Positions 25,963-33,981 of a DNA stretch of 64,000 bases are shown one piece after another (positions within the stretch are counted from its first letter, which is position 1; each line of letters begins with the position of its first letter). The stretch is from Actinophytocola oryzae (GTDB taxonomy: Bacteria; Actinomycetota; Actinomycetes; Mycobacteriales; Pseudonocardiaceae): NCBI RefSeq assembly GCF_004364325.1, contig NZ_SOCP01000005.1, positions 186,001-250,000 on the forward strand, read 5' to 3'. A program made the translations under genes and the position numbers. Below the pieces are notes generated by a model. The model made no database searches. It was given only the letters and a program-made list of their open reading frames with translations, and had not been told where the DNA came from.

Positions 25963-27821
25963 TCCACCGGCGCGGCGAACTGCGCGGAGTACAGGCGGTG
26001 GTAGGCACCGCGCTGTTCGAGCAGCTGCTCGTGGTTGCCCTGCTCCACGATGCGGCCCGACTCCATGACCAGGATCAGGTCGGCGTCGCGGATCGTGGAG
26101 AGCCGGTGGGCGATCACGAAGCTGGTCCTCGACGAGCGCAGCGCCGCCATCGCGTGCTGCACGAGCGACTCCGTGCGGGTGTCGACGGAGCTGGTCGCCT
26201 CGTCGAGGATCAGCAGCGACGGGCTCGCCAGGAACGCGCGTGCGATGGTCAGCAGCTGCTTCTCACCGGCGGAGACGTTCGAGGCCTCCTCGTCGATGAC
26301 CGTGTCGTAGCCGTCCGGCAGGGTGCGGACGAAGCGGTCGACGTAGGTCGCCTGCGCGGCCGCGACGATCTCCTCCTCCGTGGCACCCGGCTTGCCGTAC
26401 GCCAGGTTGTCGCGGATGGTCCCGCCGAACAGCCAGGTGTCCTGCAGCACCATGCCGATCTGGGAACGCAGGTCCTCCCGCTTCAACGCCGTGATGTCCA
26501 CGCCGTCGAGGGTGATCCGGCCGGCGTCCAGCTCGTAGAACCTCAGGATCAGGTTCACGAGCGTGGTCTTGCCTGCGCCGGTCGGCCCCACGATCGCCAC
26601 CGTCTGGCCGGGTTCGGCCACCAGCGACAGGTTCTCGATCAGCGGCTGCTCGGCGCGGTAGGAGAACGACACGTCCTCGAACTCGACGCGGCCCCTGCGC
26701 TCGGCGGGCAGCGAGGCGTCGGCCGGGTCCGGCTCCTGCTCCTCCGCGTCGAGCAGCTCGAACACGCGCTCCGCCGACGCCACCCCGGACTGCAGCAGGT
26801 TCGCCATGGACGCGACCTGCGTCAGCGGCTGGGTGAACTGCCTCGAGTACTGGATGAAGGCGGTGACCTCGCCGAGGGTCATGGTCCCCGACGTGATCCG
26901 CAGGCCGCCGACCACCGCGATGAGCACGTAGCTGATGTTCGACAGGAACATCATCGACGGCATGATCAGGCCGGACACGAACTGCGCGCCGGACGAGGCC
27001 TGGTACAGCTCCTCGTTGCGCTTGCGGAACTCCTCCTCCGACTCCTTCTGACGCCCGAACACCTTCACCAGCTGGTGCCCGGTGAACGACTCCTCGATGT
27101 GCGCGTTGAGCTGGCCGGTGTGCTTCCACTGCGCGATGAACTGCTTCTGCGCCCGCTTGCCGATCACCCGCGTCAGGTACACCGACACCGGTATGACCAG
27201 CAACGCGATCAGCGCCAGCAGCGGCGAGATCGTGAACATCATGACCAGCACGCCGATCACCGTGAGCACGGAGATCATCAGCTGGCTCATGGTCTGCTGC
27301 AGCGTGGTCGAGATGTTGTCGATGTCGTTGGTGACGCGGGAGAGCAGCTCGCCGCGGGGCTGGCCGTCGAAGTACCGCAGCGGCAGCCGGTGCAGCTTGG
27401 CCTCGACGTCCTCGCGCAGCGTGTAGATCACGCGCTGCACGACGGTGTTGAGCAGCCTGCCCTGCGCGAAGCTGAACAGCGATGACGTCAGGTACAGCCC
27501 GAGCACCCACGAGAGCACCGTGGCGAGTGCGCCGAAGTCGATGCCGGCGTCGGGGAGGCCGCGGTAGCGGCCGATGACGCCGTCGAAGATGATGTCGGTC
27601 GCGTGCCCGAGGACCTTCGGTCCGGCCACGTTGAAGCCGACGGCCACCACACCGAGCGTCACGACGAGCGCGATGCTGGCGCGTTCCGGCCGCAGCCTCC
27701 TGAGGAGCCGTTTCGCGGACGTGCCGAAGTCGTCGGCCTTGCTGACGGGCCCCTGCATGCCGGGGAAGCCACGCCCGATCGGACCGGGCGGCGGCCTGCG
27801 GGTGGCGGTTGGTGTACTCAT
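25959..27821 (-). CDS. ABC exporter half-transporter B (canonical catalytic Glu)
   Basis: This 620-residue exporter has an N-terminal extension, six membrane spans (about residues 60-350) and an ATPase domain. Walker A is GPTGAGKT, Walker B is LLILDEATSSVD with the catalytic Glu, and the switch His is in IAHRLST. The signature is altered to VSAGEKQ instead of LSGGQ. Its partner just upstream has the opposite defects, so the two should form a heterodimer with one active and one degenerate ATP site. The start MSTPTATRR overlaps the partner's stop by four bases. Confidence 0.93.
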   Translation of the reverse strand: MSTPTATRRPPPGPIGRGFPGMQGPVSKADDFGTSAKRLLRRLRPERASIALVVTLGVVAVGFNVAGPKVLGHATDIIFDGVIGRYRGLPDAGIDFGALATVLSWVLGLYLTSSLFSFAQGRLLNTVVQRVIYTLREDVEAKLHRLPLRYFDGQPRGELLSRVTNDIDNISTTLQQTMSQLMISVLTVIGVLVMMFTISPLLALIALLVIPVSVYLTRVIGKRAQKQFIAQWKHTGQLNAHIEESFTGHQLVKVFGRQKESEEEFRKRNEELYQASSGAQFVSGLIMPSMMFLSNISYVLIAVVGGLRITSGTMTLGEVTAFIQYSRQFTQPLTQVASMANLLQSGVASAERVFELLDAEEQEPDPADASLPAERRGRVEFEDVSFSYRAEQPLIENLSLVAEPGQTVAIVGPTGAGKTTLVNLILRFYELDAGRITLDGVDITALKREDLRSQIGMVLQDTWLFGGTIRDNLAYGKPGATEEEIVAAAQATYVDRFVRTLPDGYDTVIDEEASNVSAGEKQLLTIARAFLASPSLLILDEATSSVDTRTESLVQHAMAALRSSRTSFVIAHRLSTIRDADLILVMESGRIVEQGNHEQLLEQRGAYHRLYSAQFAAPVE

Positions 27822-29548
27822 GCGACCTGCTCCGGGGTGAGCTGGGACTCGACGATCTCGACGTAGGTTGGACACGTGTCCATCAGTTCGCGGTGCGTGC
27901 CCGCGCCGACGACCTCGCCGTTCTCCAGCACCACGATCTGGTCGGCGTCGAGGATCGTGGACACGCGCTGGGCCACCACGAGCACCGCGGAGTGCTGGGT
28001 GTGCGGCCGGAGCGCGGCACGCAGCGCCGCGTCGGTCGCGAGGTCCAGCGCGGAGAACGCGTCGTCGAACAGGTAGATCTCCGGCTTGCGGACCAGTGCC
28101 CGCGCGATCGCGAGCCGCTGCCGCTGGCCGCCGGACACGTTCGTGCCGCCCTGCGCGATGGTGGCGTCCAGCCCGCCCATCTCGGTCACGAAGTCCTTGC
28201 CCTGCGCGATCGTCAACGCCTCCCACAGCTCCTCGTCGGTGGCGTCGCCCTTGCCGTACTGGAGGTTGGACCGGACGGTGCCGGTGAACAGGTACGCCTG
28301 CTGGGGCACGAGCCCGATCCTGGACCGCATGACGTCGGGGTCGAGCGTGCGCACGTCGGTGCCGTTGATCCGGACCTCGCCGCCGGTCACGTCGATGAGC
28401 CGGGGGATCAGCGAGACCAGTGTGGTCTTGCCGGCCCCGGTGCTGCCGATGATCGCCGTGGTCCTGCCGGCCTCCGCGCGGAAGGAGATGTCGCGGAGCA
28501 CGGGGTCGGCCGCGCCGGGGTAGCGGAACTCGACGCCGGCGAACTCGACCTCGGCCCGCGTCGGCAGCTCGACGACCGGGCTCTCGGGGTCCCTGACCGA
28601 CGAGTCGGTGTCCAGCACCTCCATGATCCGCTCGGCACAGACGGCAGCGCGCGGGATCATGATCGAGATGAAGGTGGCCATCATGACCGACATCAGGATC
28701 TGCAGCAGGTAGGACAGGAACGCGGTGAGCGCGCCGACCTGCATCTCACCGTCGTCGACGCGGTGGGCCCCGAACCACAGGACCGCGACGCTCGACACGT
28801 TGAGGATCAGCATCACCGTCGGGAACATCATCGCCTGCAGCCTGCCGACCCGCACCGCGGTGTCGGTGAGCCGCTCGTTGGCGTCGGCGAACCGGGTGGT
28901 CTCCGCCTTCTCCCTGACGAACGCGCGGACCACGCGGATGCCGGTCAGCTGCTCGCGCAGGACCCGGTTGACCTGGTCGATGCGGTCCTGCATGAGCCGG
29001 AACTGCGGCACCATCCGCGACACGATGAGGCCGATGCAGATGATCAGCGCCGGCACGCACACCACGAGCAGCCAGGACAGGCCGATGTCCTCGCGGAGCG
29101 CCATGATCACGCCGGCCACGCACATGATCGGCGCGGTGACGAACATCGTGGCCATCATGACGACCAGCATCTGGACCTGCTGGACGTCGTTGGTGGTGCG
29201 GGTGATCAGCGACGGTGCGCCAAAGGTGGCGACCTCGCGGGCGGAGAACTGGCCGACGCGGTGGAAGATGCCGGACCGGACGTCCCGCCCGAAGGCCATT
29301 GCCGTGCGGGCGCCGAAGCGCACGGCGACGACCGAGCAGACGATCTGCACCAGCGAGACGGCCAGCATCCAGCCGCCGGTCGACAGGATGTAGCCGTTGT
29401 CCCCGCGCGCGACACCGTTGTCGATGATGTCCGCGTTGAGACTCGGCAGGTAGAGGGACGCGATCGTGCCGACGAGCTGCAGCGCGAGGATGGCCGTCAG
29501 CTCCTTGCGGTACGGCCGCAGGTAGAACACCAGCAAGCGGTTCAGCAA
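27818..29548 (-). CDS. ABC exporter half-transporter A (degenerate catalytic site)
   Basis: This 576-residue protein has six spans and a C-terminal ATPase. Walker A GSTGAGKT and signature VSGGQRQR are intact. The residue after Walker B is Asp496 (LFDDAFSALD) rather than the catalytic Glu, and the switch His is replaced by Gln527 (VAQRVST). This pattern is known in heterodimeric exporters such as TM287/288 and BmrCD. It starts with TTG preceded by AGGGGGGAACG. It is the first gene of its operon, divergent from a TetR regulator, and is probably repressed through the 21-bp operator between them. Confidence 0.93.
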   Translation of the reverse strand: MLNRLLVFYLRPYRKELTAILALQLVGTIASLYLPSLNADIIDNGVARGDNGYILSTGGWMLAVSLVQIVCSVVAVRFGARTAMAFGRDVRSGIFHRVGQFSAREVATFGAPSLITRTTNDVQQVQMLVVMMATMFVTAPIMCVAGVIMALREDIGLSWLLVVCVPALIICIGLIVSRMVPQFRLMQDRIDQVNRVLREQLTGIRVVRAFVREKAETTRFADANERLTDTAVRVGRLQAMMFPTVMLILNVSSVAVLWFGAHRVDDGEMQVGALTAFLSYLLQILMSVMMATFISIMIPRAAVCAERIMEVLDTDSSVRDPESPVVELPTRAEVEFAGVEFRYPGAADPVLRDISFRAEAGRTTAIIGSTGAGKTTLVSLIPRLIDVTGGEVRINGTDVRTLDPDVMRSRIGLVPQQAYLFTGTVRSNLQYGKGDATDEELWEALTIAQGKDFVTEMGGLDATIAQGGTNVSGGQRQRLAIARALVRKPEIYLFDDAFSALDLATDAALRAALRPHTQHSAVLVVAQRVSTILDADQIVVLENGEVVGAGTHRELMDTCPTYVEIVESQLTPEQVA

Positions 29549-29608
29549 CGTTCCCCCCTGGGAAGAAACGACCCGTGTCTAATATTGTGCCAAGGTAGAC
29601 CACCCACG

Positions 29609-29629
29609 TAAGAAACGCAACGTATCTTA
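29609..29629. promoter_or_regulatory. Candidate TetR operator
   Basis: TAAGAAACG and CGTATCTTA are separated by CAA, giving a 21-bp inverted repeat with eight of nine arm positions complementary. It lies in the 90-bp region between the ABC exporter operon and the TetR gene and ends nine bases before the TetR start codon. Confidence 0.75.
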
Positions 29630-29638
29630 GGGAGCAGG

Positions 29639-30232
29639 GTGACCGAGACCAAGACGCGGCGCCGCGGCGCCGAGCTTGAGCGAGCCATCCTGGACGCCAC
29701 GTGGGAGCAGCTCAGCGAGGTGGGCTACACAGCTCTAACCATAGAGGCGGTGGCAAAACGGGCGGGGACCAGCAAACCCGTCATTTACCGCAGATGGGCG
29801 AGCCGAGCGGAGCTGGTCATCGCCGCCTGGGCCGACCGGATCCCGATTGACCCCGCAATACCCGATTTGGGTTCACTACGAGCCGACCTGGTGTGGTTGT
29901 TCGACCGGATCGCCCGTCGCGTGAACGGCATGATGAGCGAGACCATCGCGGGCGTCATGGGCGAGGCGTTCCGCCATCCCGAGGTCGTCGACTTCCTCCG
30001 CAACCGGCTGGAGACCAGGCCGATGCACCAGTCGTTGTCCACGATCGTGGACAACGCGGTCGCCAGGGGCGAGATGCGGCCGGTCCCCCTCACCCGGCGC
30101 GTGTTGCGCATGCCGGTGGACCTGATCCGCTCCGAGGCCATGTTCAGCCGGGAGGGCATCCCCACCGTCGCCGTCGAGGCCATCGTGGACGAGATCTACA
30201 TCCCGCTCCTGAAGGGCCTCGCCGTCGACTGA
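29639..30232 (+). CDS. TetR-family transcriptional regulator
   Basis: This 197-residue regulator has an N-terminal helix-turn-helix, TALTIEAVAKRAGTSKPVIYRRW, at about residues 31-53. A C-terminal ligand domain resembling TetR_C_16 types follows. The start is GTG with GGGAGCA upstream. It is divergent from the exporter operon across 90 bp containing a strong 21-bp inverted repeat, the classic layout for a repressor of an efflux pump. Autoregulation is likely because the repeat abuts its own start. Confidence 0.93.
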   Translation: MTETKTRRRGAELERAILDATWEQLSEVGYTALTIEAVAKRAGTSKPVIYRRWASRAELVIAAWADRIPIDPAIPDLGSLRADLVWLFDRIARRVNGMMSETIAGVMGEAFRHPEVVDFLRNRLETRPMHQSLSTIVDNAVARGEMRPVPLTRRVLRMPVDLIRSEAMFSREGIPTVAVEAIVDEIYIPLLKGLAVD

Positions 30233-30248
30233 CTCCCCGGCGACCGTG

Positions 30249-31343
30249 TCACTCGGGTCGTTCGAGCATGAGCAGCGCGAGCCCGAACGGTCCGCTGGTC
30301 CTGGTGCACTTGTCGCCGACGATGGACAGGTCCGCGCCCGCCACCAGCTCCGCGAGGCCCAGTGCCGAGTACTTGCGCGACAGACCCACCCGGACGGTGT
30401 CGTCGAGAGCGAAGCGGGTCGTGGCGCCGTTCGGCAGGGTCAGGACCGTGTCCTCGTCGGCCCGGTGGAGTGTCTTGACCACCAGTGCCCGGTCGGACTC
30501 CACCCCGCCGGTGAACTCCACGTCGTCCCAGCCGGGGTGCAGGTCGGTGTGGTGGCGCAGCGCACTGGTGGCGAACTCGCGGAACGCGGGGCTCTGCGCC
30601 AGCTCGTCGGCGGCCGGCGCGGCCAGCTGCGGCAGCACGGCCGCGGTCGCCTCGACCTCCAACAGCAGGCGGTCCCCCGGGTTCAGCAGGCAACCGAGCA
30701 GCCGCAGCACCTCGACGTCGTTGTCGAAGTGGGCGATCGTGTTGCCCAGCAACGAGAACAGCACGGGGGTCGACCCGAACATCTCGTCGAGCAGGCGGCG
30801 CAGCGCCGAGACCGACTCCGTCAACGAGAAGTCCCACGGCAGGGACATCACGCGGTCGGTCGGCAGGCCGACGCGCCGGACGAGACCGCGGATCGCCAGG
30901 TGCAGCAGCTCCACGCTCGTGTCGACGGGCAGGTAGCACAGGTCCCGGTTGACGGTCGAGAGGTCGGACAGCACCACGCCGTCCTTGCGGCCGTCACCCG
31001 GGCCGAAGCTGACGTAGTGGCACGGCTCTGCCGGAGCGCTGCCACGCACGGCACGCCAGCGTTCGGCGAACGTCTCGACGCTCTGCCGGAATGCCCCGCC
31101 GAGGGGGTCCCGGCACACCGACGTCCAGGCCACCGCCGCGTCGTTCCCGGCGTACGCGTGACCGCTGGTGATCCGCTTGCCGTCACCGAACGGGTCGAAC
31201 GAGCGGCCGAGGTCGCTCGTCAGGCCGATGAACCGGGGCGTCCGGTCGTCGGCACCCAGTTCCAGCCACTCGAGAACCGGCGGCGACGGCACACGTAATA
31301 CGGGTGTCGGCCCACTTCCGAGCTTGATTTCCCCTACAGCCAT
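30249..31343 (-). CDS. EgtD-like SAM methyltransferase (Methyltransf_33)
   Basis: This 364-residue protein resembles histidine N-alpha-methyltransferase-type enzymes (PF10017). Visible family segments include VSFGPGDGRKDGVVLSDL, SLLGNTIAHFDND and a closing YSALGLAELVAGADL. No egtB, egtC or egtE is nearby, so ergothioneine synthesis is not implied and another amino acid or indole-type substrate is possible. The start has GGAAGGGGAG upstream. It ends 17 bases from the convergent TetR stop. The leader carries an 11-base direct repeat. Confidence 0.8.
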   Translation of the reverse strand: MAVGEIKLGSGPTPVLRVPSPPVLEWLELGADDRTPRFIGLTSDLGRSFDPFGDGKRITSGHAYAGNDAAVAWTSVCRDPLGGAFRQSVETFAERWRAVRGSAPAEPCHYVSFGPGDGRKDGVVLSDLSTVNRDLCYLPVDTSVELLHLAIRGLVRRVGLPTDRVMSLPWDFSLTESVSALRRLLDEMFGSTPVLFSLLGNTIAHFDNDVEVLRLLGCLLNPGDRLLLEVEATAAVLPQLAAPAADELAQSPAFREFATSALRHHTDLHPGWDDVEFTGGVESDRALVVKTLHRADEDTVLTLPNGATTRFALDDTVRVGLSRKYSALGLAELVAGADLSIVGDKCTRTSGPFGLALLMLERPE

Positions 31344-31395
31344 CGCAGGTCTCCCCTTCCGCGGATGGCGGACCTTGATATGAAGTCACTGATTC

Positions 31396-31418
31396 TGCAT
31401 CTGCACGTGCATCTGCAC
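31396..31418. repeat. Direct repeat in the EgtD-like gene's leader
   Basis: TGCATCTGCAC occurs twice, at 31396-31406 and 31408-31418, with a one-base spacer (12-bp period). It creates a central CACGTG. It lies 53-75 bases upstream of the gene's start, where an operator could act. Confidence 0.5.
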
Positions 31419-31448
31419 AAGCCGAGTCGATCACGGATGCGTACAAAA

Positions 31449-31500
31449 TCCAGAAAGCCCTTAACGGGACAGAATTCTGTCCCGTTAAGGGCTTTCTGGA
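31449..31500 (-). terminator. 52-bp perfect palindrome, terminator of the symporter operon
   Basis: The arms are exact complements for 26 bases on each side of a central GAATTC, so there is no built-in loop. On the minus strand it begins 12 bases after the symporter stop and is followed by ATTTTG, giving a modest U-tract. This supports a rho-independent terminator. The length and perfection are unusual. Confidence 0.75.
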
Positions 31501-31511
31501 ACGATGTCTTG

Positions 31512-33158
31512 TCAGTGTGCGGCGACAGGCCGCAGGTTCTCGTCGTGCTCGTCGACGTGGTAGTCCTCGCCGGTCGTCTCGTCGGTGCCGTTGGAGACGC
31601 TCGTGCGCCGGATCACCAGCGTCACGACCACCGCCACCAGCAGGTTCGCCACCAGGGCGACGAAACCGACGTAGATCTGGACCATCGAGCCCGCGAACGG
31701 GTGCCACCCGAAGACACTCAGCTTGTCGAGCGCGAGCGCCGAACCGCCGAAGTGCGCGCGGCCGGTCGCCGGGTTGGGGATGCCGTAGAGCATCACCATG
31801 CCCCAGAGCATGCCGACCGCCCAGCCCGCGACCAGCGCCCAGCGGTGCAGCCACCGCGTGTACAGGGCGATCGCGACCGACGGCAGCGTCTGCAGGATGA
31901 TCACGCCGCCGATCAGCTGCAGGTCGATCGCGTACTGCGGATCGATCACCACGATGAACAGGACGGCGCCGAACTTGACCACCAGCGACGCGACCTTCGC
32001 CTGCTTGGCCTCGTCCTTCGGCGTCGCGCCCTTGCGGAAGAACTCCTTGTAGACGTTGCGGGTCCACAGGTTCGCCGCGGCGATCGACATGATCGCGGCG
32101 GGCACCAGTGCGCCGATGCCGATCGCGGCGAACGCGATCCCCGCGAACCACGACGGGAACTGCCCGTTGAACAGCTCCGGGATGACCGTGTTGCCGTCCG
32201 GGCGGCCGGTGGCGTTGTTGGTGATCGGCTTGGTGCCCGCGGCGATCGCGACGTAGCCGAGCAGCGCGAGCAGGCCGAGCAGCAGCGAGTACGCCGGCAG
32301 CGCGGACATGTTGCGCTTCAGCACGTCCCGGCCGCGCGAGGCGAGGACGCCGGTGACCGAGTGCGGGTACAGGAACAACGCGAGCGCCGAACCCAGCGCC
32401 AGCGTCGCGTACTGCAGCTGGTTGTTCGAGTTCAGCAGCACGTCGCCGAAGGGCTTGCCCGTCGCCGGGTTCGTCGCCGACAGCTTGTCCTCCGCCGCGC
32501 CGAAGATCTCGCTCCACCCGCCGAGCTTGATCGGCAGGTAGATCACGGCGACCAGGATCACCAGGTAGATCAGGATGTCCTTGACGAACGCGATCAGCGC
32601 GGGCGCCCGCAGGCCGGACTGGTAGGTGTAGACGGCCAGGATGACGAACGCGATCAGCAGCGGCAGGTGGCCGAGGAAGCCGGAGGCGTTGAAGCCCATC
32701 GACCGCAGCACGGCCTCGAGCCCGACCAGCTGCAGCGCGATGTAGGGCATGGTCGCGACGATGCCGGTGACCGCCACGATCAGCGCCAGCAGCGGCGAGC
32801 CGTAGCGGCCGCGCACGAAGTCTGCCGGGGTCACGTAGCCGCGGGCCCGCGAGACCGACCACATGCGCAGCACCGGCAGGAACACCAGCGGGTAGGCGAC
32901 GATGGTGTACGGCAGCGCGTAGAAGCCGACCGCACCCGCGCCGAACAGCAGGGCGGGCACGGCGACGAACGTGTAGGCCGTGTAGAGGTCACCGCCGACG
33001 AGGAACCAGGTGATCCAGGAGCCGAACTTGCGCCCCCCGAGGCCCCACTCGTCGAGGTGGTCGAGGTTGTCGGCGGCCTGCCAGCGGGCCGCGACGAAGC
33101 CGAGCACGGTGACCAGGCCGAACAGCAGGATGAAGATGATGAGCTCTGTCCACTGCAT
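31512..33158 (-). CDS. Sodium:solute symporter (monocarboxylate permease, MctP-like)
   Basis: This 548-residue membrane protein of the SSS family has about 13 spans. Family features include GGRKFGSWITWFLVGGDLYTAY-type N-terminal spans, YVTPADFVRGRYGSPL, and YQSGLRAPALIAFVKD in the middle. It overlaps the upstream DUF3311 gene (TAATG), and this pair is a standard two-gene arrangement for MctP-like carriers of acetate, pyruvate or lactate. Substrate choice is from family only. Confidence 0.9.
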   Translation of the reverse strand: MQWTELIIFILLFGLVTVLGFVAARWQAADNLDHLDEWGLGGRKFGSWITWFLVGGDLYTAYTFVAVPALLFGAGAVGFYALPYTIVAYPLVFLPVLRMWSVSRARGYVTPADFVRGRYGSPLLALIVAVTGIVATMPYIALQLVGLEAVLRSMGFNASGFLGHLPLLIAFVILAVYTYQSGLRAPALIAFVKDILIYLVILVAVIYLPIKLGGWSEIFGAAEDKLSATNPATGKPFGDVLLNSNNQLQYATLALGSALALFLYPHSVTGVLASRGRDVLKRNMSALPAYSLLLGLLALLGYVAIAAGTKPITNNATGRPDGNTVIPELFNGQFPSWFAGIAFAAIGIGALVPAAIMSIAAANLWTRNVYKEFFRKGATPKDEAKQAKVASLVVKFGAVLFIVVIDPQYAIDLQLIGGVIILQTLPSVAIALYTRWLHRWALVAGWAVGMLWGMVMLYGIPNPATGRAHFGGSALALDKLSVFGWHPFAGSMVQIYVGFVALVANLLVAVVVTLVIRRTSVSNGTDETTGEDYHVDEHDENLRPVAAH

Positions 33159-33439
33159 TACTCGGCGCTCCCCTCGTCGAGGGCGTCCACGTCAGCGGTC
33201 TCGCCGCCCGCCCGGGTCGTTGGCGCCTTCCGGGTCATCCGGTAGACGGTGATCGTGGACAGCACGCCGATGATGATCACCGCGAACTGGAACCAGTAGA
33301 AGAACGGCATCCCGAACAGTTCCGGCGTCCGACTGTTGTAGAGCGGTGTCAGCAGGACGATGAACGGGATCAGCAGAACCAGGTTCCACGGGTTGAACAC
33401 CAGCCCGCTGGCCCGGCCGCCTGGCTTGTCTGACGACAT
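33158..33439 (-). CDS. DUF3311 small membrane subunit of the symporter
   Basis: This 93-residue protein has two membrane segments (NLVLLIPFIVLLTPLYN and FYWFQFAVIIIGVLSTITVY) and a charged, acidic tail. The motif FGMPFFYWFQ is characteristic of DUF3311 proteins encoded next to SSS carriers. I chose MSSDKPGG because upstream codons lack similarity and lie in the promoter region. Its stop overlaps the symporter start. Confidence 0.88.
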   Translation of the reverse strand: MSSDKPGGRASGLVFNPWNLVLLIPFIVLLTPLYNSRTPELFGMPFFYWFQFAVIIIGVLSTITVYRMTRKAPTTRAGGETADVDALDEGSAE

Positions 33440-33981
33440 AGCAGCCCTACCTCGTTGTTTGGCGTGACCGACGCTTGTCTGACGTGATCGAGGGACAGTG
33501 CCGGATACGATAGATCCGATGATCACCCCGGGCCAGGATGCGTGTCCGCAGTGTTATCAAGCGTGGACACGCCCGGCCGGTCCCGCGGCACTCCGGAACG
33601 CGATCCGGGGCGCATGGCGGGACAGGGCGAAATGCCTGGTCCCCCCACCGTCGCGTGATCGACCCGCGCCACGCGTGAGCAATGACACCACTGTCGTTCC
33701 CGACACGGCGAAACGCTGGGCCAAGCGGTTGATCACGTTGTGCGCCGGCAGCCGTCCACCGGTACAGCCGTGCGGCAGCAGCACTTATGGGCCGTACGCC
33801 CCGAATACGGGTAACGGGCATTTTCCGTCATGGGCCGAAAATCCATCGATCTGGTGAACAGCGCAGCTTGACGGTATGGGATAACCTCGTACCTCGCTGC
33901 TTACGGCGTACTGCGGTGGGTGACGTGGCACCGCTGTGGGTGAGCAGCGCGGTCCCCCCGAATCTCGACCATAAGGTGATC
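33440..33981. other. Divergent intergenic region, no convincing gene
   Basis: This 542-bp stretch separates the symporter operon from the conservon. Open frames on both strands exist (for example 33498-33857 plus, 33447-33821 minus) but have no recognisable protein features. It should contain the promoters of both operons. I saw no clear tRNA, riboswitch or strong hairpin. Confidence 0.6.

Noticed and set aside
33498..33857. A 119-residue frame in the symporter/conservon intergenic region
   Set aside because: It has no recognisable motif and no good ribosome binding site, and several overlapping frames on both strands are equally open.
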